From contig JAAOYF010000044.1 of NCBI GenBank assembly GCA_018221205.1, positions 1 to 32,836 on the forward strand: 32,836 nt of DNA. Reading direction: 5' to 3'. Shown one piece after another: positions 26,690-32,836 of the stretch. This DNA comes from Candidatus Woesearchaeota archaeon (GTDB taxonomy: Archaea; Nanobdellota; Nanobdellia; Woesearchaeales; WJIZ01). Position 1 is the stretch's first letter; each line of letters begins with the position of its first letter. The notes beneath the pieces are model-generated. The model did not search any database. It was not told the origin of the DNA and saw nothing but the letters and a program-made list of their open reading frames with translations. The position numbers and the translations under genes were made by a program.

Positions 26690-28582
26690 TTATTTCTTAG
26701 AAGTGATCTTTCTCAGTACAGCTTTCCTGCCATTCCAATCCAGGGCTACTTTCAACACATCTTCGATCGTCTCTACAGGGATGATCTTGACTTTCTTTAT
26801 CTTTTGAGAGTCGATGATGATGTCTTTCATATTTGATTTGGGAACAATGACCTGTTTCATCCCTGCTTCGATCGCTGCCTCTACTTTTGAAGTGACGCCT
26901 CCTACAGGCAATACCTCTCCTCTGACTGATAATGAACCGGTCATGGAAGTATCTTGCCTTACGGGAATGTCCCTGAATGAAGATATGATCGCTACGGCAA
27001 TGGCGATGGAGGCAGAATCTCCTTCCACTCCTTCATAGGTCTGCAGGAACTGGACATAGATATCATATTTCTCTTTCAGATCCTCTCCAAAATATCTCAA
27101 TATGATCGCAGAGACGTTGATAACAGCTTCTTTTGCTATATCTCCTAGTTTTCCTGTTGCGACAAACTCTGTCTTCTTTCCTCCTATCGTCACCTGCGCT
27201 TCGATCGGTAAAATGATGCCTGAGAATGAATCCTGGCCGCCTATAACTGCCATACCATTGACCCTGCCTATCTTCTTGCCTTCAGTACGGATGACTGCAT
27301 ATTCTTTTTTCTTCTCGATATATTTATCTGCTATCTGCTTCTCTAGAGGACGAGCCACTAGTTTTGCTTTCTCAACATGCTTTTTTGAGACTAATTTTGC
27401 ATTCTCCTCTACTGCGATATCTCCTGCTGCCCTCACCAAACCGCCTAGATCCCTTAACCTTAATGTTAAGTGGTCTTTTCGGTTTGCCCTTCTCTGGGCC
27501 TCTTCTATAATGGCATTCACGGCTGTCTTGTCAAAATGAGGGATCCTTTTATCTTTGGTCACTTCCTGTGCGACGAAAATCGCTATTTTTTCCCGATTTT
27601 CTGGAGTGTCTTTTATGGTCTCATCCATAAAAATCTCATAGCCATATCCTCTGATCCTTGATCTTAATGCTGGGTGCATGTTCTTGACTGTCTCTAGATT
27701 TCCTGCAGCCACCAACACAAAATCGCAAGGCACTGGTTCTGTCCTGACCATCGCTCCTGCTGAGCGTTCTGATTGTCCTGTAATGGAGAATTTTCTTTCT
27801 TGGAGAGCGGATAACAGCTCTTGCTGAGTCACCCTATTCAATGTGGCGATCTCATCGATGAAAAGGACGCCTTTGTTTGCCTTGTGGATCATTCCGGCTA
27901 CTACCCTTTCATTTGCTGGTGTTCCCAGACCGCCCGACTGGAAAGGATCATGAAGGACATCACCTACCAATGCGCCGGCATGCGAACCAGTAGCATCAAA
28001 AAAAGGAGCCTGCTTTTTCTTGAAATTATCGACGATGATCTTTGGCGCTTTTGACTGCGATCCCATCCGTGCCCCTACTCTCATCGAGAGCATGAAACCT
28101 GCTAAGATGAGCATGGAGCCCATCATCGAGGCTGCGAAAATGATCGCGTTGGCTGTTTCTCCTAACTCAAAAGGATTTGAGCGCCACCAGAAATAAGGCA
28201 GGATGATGGCAGCCAATAATAATATGATAAAGACAATGTTCAATGTCTTGGAGCTGGACATGCCCTGCATCTTGGATTGCGCGACAATCGACCTTCCTTG
28301 TCCGGCCGGAACAGACCGTATCAAAGGAGCATTATCGTCATTGGGATTGTGGAATGAGAGTATATCTACTAATTTCTCTTTTGGCAGGAGCTCTGCTAAA
28401 GCTAGTCCTAACATCGATTTTCCAGTTCCGGGCTCGCCGATAAGAAAAAGATGCCTTCGTTGTTTTGCGGCTTTCTTCGCCACAGCGACAGCCGAATCCT
28501 GGCCTATGACCTGGTCTACTATCTTCTTGGATACTTTGATATCTGCTGTGGTCGTGTATTTCAGAGCCATTTTTTTAGCCAA
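26690..28582 (-). CDS. lonB: Archaeal membrane-anchored Lon protease
   Basis: Walker [10 protein letters not shown], inserted TM segments [18 protein letters not shown], Lon catalytic region [18 protein letters not shown]...K. Confidence 0.95.
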   Translation of the reverse strand: MAKKMALKYTTTADIKVSKKIVDQVIGQDSAVAVAKKAAKQRRHLFLIGEPGTGKSMLGLALAELLPKEKLVDILSFHNPNDDNAPLIRSVPAGQGRSIVAQSKMQGMSSSKTLNIVFIILLLAAIILPYFWWRSNPFELGETANAIIFAASMMGSMLILAGFMLSMRVGARMGSQSKAPKIIVDNFKKKQAPFFDATGSHAGALVGDVLHDPFQSGGLGTPANERVVAGMIHKANKGVLFIDEIATLNRVTQQELLSALQERKFSITGQSERSAGAMVRTEPVPCDFVLVAAGNLETVKNMHPALRSRIRGYGYEIFMDETIKDTPENREKIAIFVAQEVTKDKRIPHFDKTAVNAIIEEAQRRANRKDHLTLRLRDLGGLVRAAGDIAVEENAKLVSKKHVEKAKLVARPLEKQIADKYIEKKKEYAVIRTEGKKIGRVNGMAVIGGQDSFSGIILPIEAQVTIGGKKTEFVATGKLGDIAKEAVINVSAIILRYFGEDLKEKYDIYVQFLQTYEGVEGDSASIAIAVAIISSFRDIPVRQDTSMTGSLSVRGEVLPVGGVTSKVEAAIEAGMKQVIVPKSNMKDIIIDSQKIKKVKIIPVETIEDVLKVALDWNGRKAVLRKITSKK

Positions 28583-28681
28583 TACCCCTGCTCTTTTAAA
28601 TCTTATGTTATAATGGAATCACTACTCTGGAAAAGATAAATGCTTTTAAATTGGTGAGTAATTTGGTGGTTGGGTGGTATA

Positions 28682-30049
28682 ATGGGTTTTCAACCTAAAC
28701 TGAATCGGCTTTGGGAAGAAGAAGGCGAGCATGTCATTGATGATATTGTCAATATGATACAAGTTGAGAGCATCAGCGTTGATGGAAATCATGGAGAGGA
28801 AGTGAGATTAGCTTCGCAGCGAGCCGGTGCATTGGCCGAGGAACTTGGTTTTGAATCCCAAGTAGTAGATGTCGATGGAACTCATTATGTCCAAGCAACT
28901 TTGGAAGGTAATTCTCCTTTCCACTTTGTTTTTTATGGTCATACTGATGTGCAGCCGGTGGAAGAAGAAAAATGGGATGACCCTCCTTTTGCACCACCCC
29001 TTCAAGGGATAAAAAAAGGTAAGGTATATGGGAGAGGGGCTATTGATGATAAAGGGCCTGTGGTTTCCGTCCTTCATGGATTGGCTGCAGCGCGGAATTC
29101 TGGGTCAAAAGTTCCGACTATCACTGCTATTCTTGAGTGTGAAGAGGAAACTGCAAGCCCGAATTTTCCACGAATCTTGCGCGCTGAAAAAGAACTTTTT
29201 GAAGATGCTGACGGGGTTTTTGTCTTTGATACTGGTAATGAAGGAGGCCAGCCAACTATTACCTACAGTCTCCGGGGAGCGGTTAAAGCGTATCTTTCTC
29301 TCGTTACTGCTGAAAGTCCGGTGCACTCTGGGATAGGTGGGGGATTAGCTAATAATCCTCTCATCGATATGTCTGGTGTAATCTATAACACTGCCCCTCC
29401 ACGAAGAGGAAAGTTGCTTATTCCTGGTGTTTATGAAAATGTCTCCGAATTCTCTGAAGCTGAAATACGTGAACTCGAAAGAATCGCACGAATAACAGAT
29501 GTTGCTAAAGTAAAAAAGGAGCTAGGAGTCATTGGTGGTCCTGATCGAAGTGTAGAAATGTATCTTCGAGAACTCTATGCTCAACCTACTTTTGATGTCC
29601 ATAATGTAGAGGGAGGAATAAAGGGAACGACTGTTCCTGATCATTGTAGATATGAAATTTCTATGAGGATTGCTCCGGGACAGGATCCAGAGCACATTGC
29701 AGAACTGCTTACTGAACATGTCAGAAGATTAGATGATAGGGTTGATGTAGAGATTGCATTCAAGCTTCATCCTTACAAAACCGCTATTGAACACCCTTCT
29801 TTACAGATAGCTGCAACTGCACTACAGCAAGTACATGGTGTAGAACCCTATTTTGCAGGTTGTGGTGGATCGATTGGTGCAGTGGCATATATGGCAATGC
29901 TGTTTCCAGAATTGCCAATTGTTCTCTTCGGAGTAGGAGAGCCAAAAAACAACATGCATGGACATAATGAAAACATTCGGTTGGACCAAGTAGAAAAGGT
30001 CTACAAAACCAGTGCAATGTTCAGCCATATGGTTGCGAATAAATCGTAA
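28682..30049 (+). CDS. M20 family metallopeptidase (dipeptidase/deacylase)
   Basis: FYGHTDVQP, GRGAIDDKGP, CEEETASPN motifs; ATG 28682 preferred to upstream TTG 28670. Confidence 0.92.
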   Translation: MGFQPKLNRLWEEEGEHVIDDIVNMIQVESISVDGNHGEEVRLASQRAGALAEELGFESQVVDVDGTHYVQATLEGNSPFHFVFYGHTDVQPVEEEKWDDPPFAPPLQGIKKGKVYGRGAIDDKGPVVSVLHGLAAARNSGSKVPTITAILECEEETASPNFPRILRAEKELFEDADGVFVFDTGNEGGQPTITYSLRGAVKAYLSLVTAESPVHSGIGGGLANNPLIDMSGVIYNTAPPRRGKLLIPGVYENVSEFSEAEIRELERIARITDVAKVKKELGVIGGPDRSVEMYLRELYAQPTFDVHNVEGGIKGTTVPDHCRYEISMRIAPGQDPEHIAELLTEHVRRLDDRVDVEIAFKLHPYKTAIEHPSLQIAATALQQVHGVEPYFAGCGGSIGAVAYMAMLFPELPIVLFGVGEPKNNMHGHNENIRLDQVEKVYKTSAMFSHMVANKS

Positions 30050-30103
30050 TTTTTCCGTTTTTTTCTTAGTTATTTTTATCAATACGGCTTCTTTCTTCTT
30101 TTC

Positions 30104-30406
30104 ATGCAAGAAAAATATCTTATCTTGATTGCTTTCCTATTTTCTTTAATTGGATTAATGGGATTATTCATCCTTTCGCTTACTTTGGAAGAGAGCGTGA
30201 GCGAGGACATGGTGATCTTCTCAGGAAAAGTTGAAGAAGTATCTCATTATGGCAATATGACGTTCTTTTCTATCGGAAGGCCGATAGAAGCTGTTGTTTT
30301 TCAGAATGTTTCATTATATGAAGGAGAGATTGTTGAGATAGTGGGCAAGGAAGATGAAGAGGGTATTGTGGTCGAGCGATTACGGGTAATCAATTCGTTC
30401 CAGTAA
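30104..30406 (+). CDS. Membrane-tethered small OB-fold-like protein
   Basis: N-terminal TM then beta-rich VIFSGKVEEVSHYGNMTFFSIG...EIVEIVGKEDEEGIVVERLRVI. Confidence 0.6.
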   Translation: MQEKYLILIAFLFSLIGLMGLFILSLTLEESVSEDMVIFSGKVEEVSHYGNMTFFSIGRPIEAVVFQNVSLYEGEIVEIVGKEDEEGIVVERLRVINSFQ

Positions 30407-31799
30407 GAAATTCGACTGGTGCATGGTCATCTGTCAAGATCATTGCGCTTGTTATTTTTTCGACTTTTTCTATGGGCCTTCTCTCTATGACGCGCTGGAT
30501 CTCGACAATGGGCGAAGAGATATCTGTCCCTATCTTCTTCCCGGCAAAAACAATATAGTTTGGACTGAGGTCTATCTCAAAGACTTCTGGAAATATCTCC
30601 AGCATGGTCTGCTCCATAGCATCTATCAATCCTCTATCTTTGGGGCTGTAGACATTCACTGCAATGATGCCTTTTTCTGAAAGGACATCCTGGACAAGAG
30701 TAAAGAATTCCTTTGTTGTTGTGTAGAATGGAGTGTAGATAGAGCCTTGAAAGAGATCTATCTCAATCGCATCATATGTTTTCTTAGTTCTTTTCAGAAA
30801 AGGACGGGCATCTTCGACGAAAATTGAAAGTTTTTTGTTTTCTTGTATGCCGAAGTAGTCTTTTGCCACTTGCACTACTTTTTCATCGATCTCTACGGCG
30901 TCAATGTCGATTTCAGGATAATATATCTGATATTGATCTATTGATGTTCCGGCACCCATGCCTAAGATAAGGAAATTCTCGACTTCTGTCATCAACGGAA
31001 GGAAAAGAAAATAATCATAGTATCTTCCAGAGATGAAAAGTTCATGATGCCTTGTGGAGTGGACATTGGTCTGCTTGTTGAGGAACAATCTCAATTCATT
31101 TGTGGAATTCTTCACGACAATATGATTATAGAGGGAATCGTCCTCATAGATGATCTCTTTGTCAGCTGCATACGTTGGTGTGAAGAGAAGAATGAATGCG
31201 AGCAATGCTAAGGCGATATATTTTCTTCTTATTGTTGATAATGCAATGATGGATATGGCTAATAACGCGAGAAATAACACCTGTAATGATAATCTCACAC
31301 CGATTGAGGGGATTAAGACAAAAGAGCCAAGATAGACTCCAATAATATTTCCTATGGTTGAAATAGCTGTTACACTTCCCACTGTTGTGCCTATTTTATC
31401 TCTTTTTGCGATGAGCTTGATGATATAGGGGGTTACGGTGCTGAGCAAGAACATAGGGAGAGCGAAAAGTGTGAATGTTGCCAGGATTGATCCATAGAAT
31501 AGTCCTACATCAAGAGATTCAAGAAATGGTTTGTAGAAGAAAAGCGTAGCAAGTATGTAGAGTGCGGTGCCTAATATAATATAATAGAGCATCTTAGCAT
31601 CTTTCTGCTTATCTGCTAGTTTCCCGCCAAGATAATAGCCAATTGAAAGTGCGATAAGGATAACTCCGATCAGATTTCCCCAGACATAGATGGAATTTCC
31701 GAAGTAAGGTGCTAACATGCGCGCGCCTATCATCTCCAACGCCATCAAGACTGTTCCGGTTATGAAGGCTGTTATTAAAAGAAGTTTTGAGTCCATCAA
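30390..31799 (-). CDS. Spermidine-synthase-like methyltransferase-fold domain fused to multi-TM domain
   Basis: N-terminal TMs ALEMIGARMLAPYFGNSIYVWGNLIGVILIALSIGYYLGGKLAD; C-terminal LILGMGAGTSIDQYQIYYPEIDIDAVEID. Confidence 0.9.
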   Translation of the reverse strand: MMDSKLLLITAFITGTVLMALEMIGARMLAPYFGNSIYVWGNLIGVILIALSIGYYLGGKLADKQKDAKMLYYIILGTALYILATLFFYKPFLESLDVGLFYGSILATFTLFALPMFLLSTVTPYIIKLIAKRDKIGTTVGSVTAISTIGNIIGVYLGSFVLIPSIGVRLSLQVLFLALLAISIIALSTIRRKYIALALLAFILLFTPTYAADKEIIYEDDSLYNHIVVKNSTNELRLFLNKQTNVHSTRHHELFISGRYYDYFLFLPLMTEVENFLILGMGAGTSIDQYQIYYPEIDIDAVEIDEKVVQVAKDYFGIQENKKLSIFVEDARPFLKRTKKTYDAIEIDLFQGSIYTPFYTTTKEFFTLVQDVLSEKGIIAVNVYSPKDRGLIDAMEQTMLEIFPEVFEIDLSPNYIVFAGKKIGTDISSPIVEIQRVIERRPIEKVEKITSAMILTDDHAPVEFLTGTN

Positions 31800-31825
31800 T
31801 TGTATTGAATAGAATCAGTATTTAA

Positions 31826-32224
31826 TCATTTCTTTTTCGTAATCTTTCCTTCGATGAGGATGAAATAGATTAAAGCAGCGAAGATTGATGAGAGCAGAAA
31901 TTCTCCCATGCCTATGCCTATGCCGACAATGGCCATGGCCCAAATGGATGCAGCTGTTGTCAGTCCCATGATATCCTTTCCTTTGGCGATGACTGCTCCT
32001 GCTCCCAAGAAGCCTATTCCTGTGATGAGTCCTGAAAGCACTCTTGCTATATCTCCTGGAAAGGATTTTAATGCGACAATTGTGACGAAAGTAGAGCCTA
32101 GGGCGACTAATGACAATGTCCTGATGCCCACTGGCTTATGGGCCTGTTCCCTCTCCATCCCTACGAGAGTTCCCAGTATCCAGGAAAGGAGTAACTTGAA
32201 GACTTCTGCTAAAAATTCATACAT
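31826..32224 (-). CDS. MgtC/SapB family membrane protein
   Basis: LGTLVGMEREQAHKPVGIRTLSLVALGSTFVTIV...GFLGAGAVIAKG...GLTTAASIWAMAIVGIGIG. Confidence 0.93.
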   Translation of the reverse strand: MYEFLAEVFKLLLSWILGTLVGMEREQAHKPVGIRTLSLVALGSTFVTIVALKSFPGDIARVLSGLITGIGFLGAGAVIAKGKDIMGLTTAASIWAMAIVGIGIGMGEFLLSSIFAALIYFILIEGKITKKK

Positions 32225-32321
32225 AGCTTCCCTTTAGATCAGGAGTTTAAAAAATTTACTCTTGGAAGATTTCCGAATTTCTTTGAGAGGATCTTATTAA
32301 TGGAGTTCTCATTCTCAATGT

Positions 32322-32836
32322 ATGTTTTGGGAGATCATTATTGCCTTAGCCGTTGGAATAATTTTAGGAATATTTACAGGCTTGATTCCTGGCATCCATG
32401 TGAATCTAGTTTCAGTCATGCTGATCAGTATATCTCCATTTCTCTTGAAATATACGTCTCCTTTAGTGTTGGCTGTCTTCATCATCTCTCTTGCTTTGAC
32501 CCATACCTTCTTAGATAGTCTGCCTTCTATCTTTTTGGGAGCGCCAGATCCAGATATGGTGCTTTCTGTATTGCCTGGGCATAAGATGCTGCTAGAAGGA
32601 AAAGGATTTGAAGCTGTTAAATTGACTGTTATCGGCTCTCTTTTTTGTCTATTCATTACGTTGTTGATCATCCCCTTGCTTGTTCCGGTGTTGCCTTTGA
32701 TCTATGGCTTCATCCAGCCGCATATGGGCTATATTCTTTTAGCGGTTGTCCTTGGGATGATTGTGATGGAGAAAAAGAGATTCATTGGGTTGTATATTTT
32801 CCTTCAAGCAGGCTGTCTTGGATTATTGGTTTTGAA
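32322..32836 (+). CDS. DUF112/TctA-like polytopic membrane protein, 3' truncated by window (not in ORF track)
   Basis: MFWEIIIALAVGIILGIFTGLIPGIHVNLVSVML...FLDSLPSIFLGAPDPDMVLSVLPGHKMLLEGKGFEAVKLTVIGSL; frame open to window end. Confidence 0.75.
   Translation, partial: MFWEIIIALAVGIILGIFTGLIPGIHVNLVSVMLISISPFLLKYTSPLVLAVFIISLALTHTFLDSLPSIFLGAPDPDMVLSVLPGHKMLLEGKGFEAVKLTVIGSLFCLFITLLIIPLLVPVLPLIYGFIQPHMGYILLAVVLGMIVMEKKRFIGLYIFLQAGCLGLLVL

Noticed and set aside
32315-32671. Minus-strand 118-aa ORF at the window end
   Set aside because: Antisense to an open plus-strand frame (32322 to end) encoding a clear DUF112/TctA-like membrane protein.
1-32836. tRNA, rRNA or CRISPR array
   Set aside because: Intergenic gaps are mostly under 150 bp; no cloverleaf consensus, rRNA-like stretch or regularly spaced direct repeats were seen by eye. 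A tRNAscan-SE or CRISPR finder run would be decisive.

Overview
The window is a gene-dense segment of an archaeal chromosome. The lineage is probably DPANN (Woesearchaeota/Pacearchaeota-like), inferred only from gene content and promoter style. Core genes include a family B DNA polymerase, Kae1, an archaeal membrane LonB protease, an archaeal asparagine synthetase (AsnRS/AspRS paralogue), a MoxR AAA+ ATPase with a VWA partner, an M20 peptidase, a DEAD-box helicase, a metallophosphoesterase and MgtC. Several genes have a TTTATA-like box about 25-31 nt upstream of the start codon, consistent with leaderless archaeal transcription. The most interesting regions are: (1) a tight five-gene operon (26457 to 17469, minus strand) of secreted or membrane proteins, headed by a 1402-aa protein that joins a subtilisin (S8) domain to a C-terminal region resembling an alpha/beta-hydrolase; (2) a block at 8772-10439 in which a Fic gene and a RelE/ParE-like toxin-antitoxin pair are each bracketed by copies of a short, nearly palindromic repeat (ATTGACGGCCAGTC / ACGGCCAGTCCAT), each with its own operator-like inverted repeat; (3) a divergent asparagine-synthetase / Lrp-AsnC regulator pair; (4) a three-gene cluster of unknown proteins including one with 63-residue tandem repeats; (5) an unlisted 59-aa lipoprotein ORF overlapping an acidic coiled-coil secreted protein by 4 nt. 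No rRNA, tRNA, CRISPR array or transposase was recognised. All calls come from reading motifs by eye; no database search was run.
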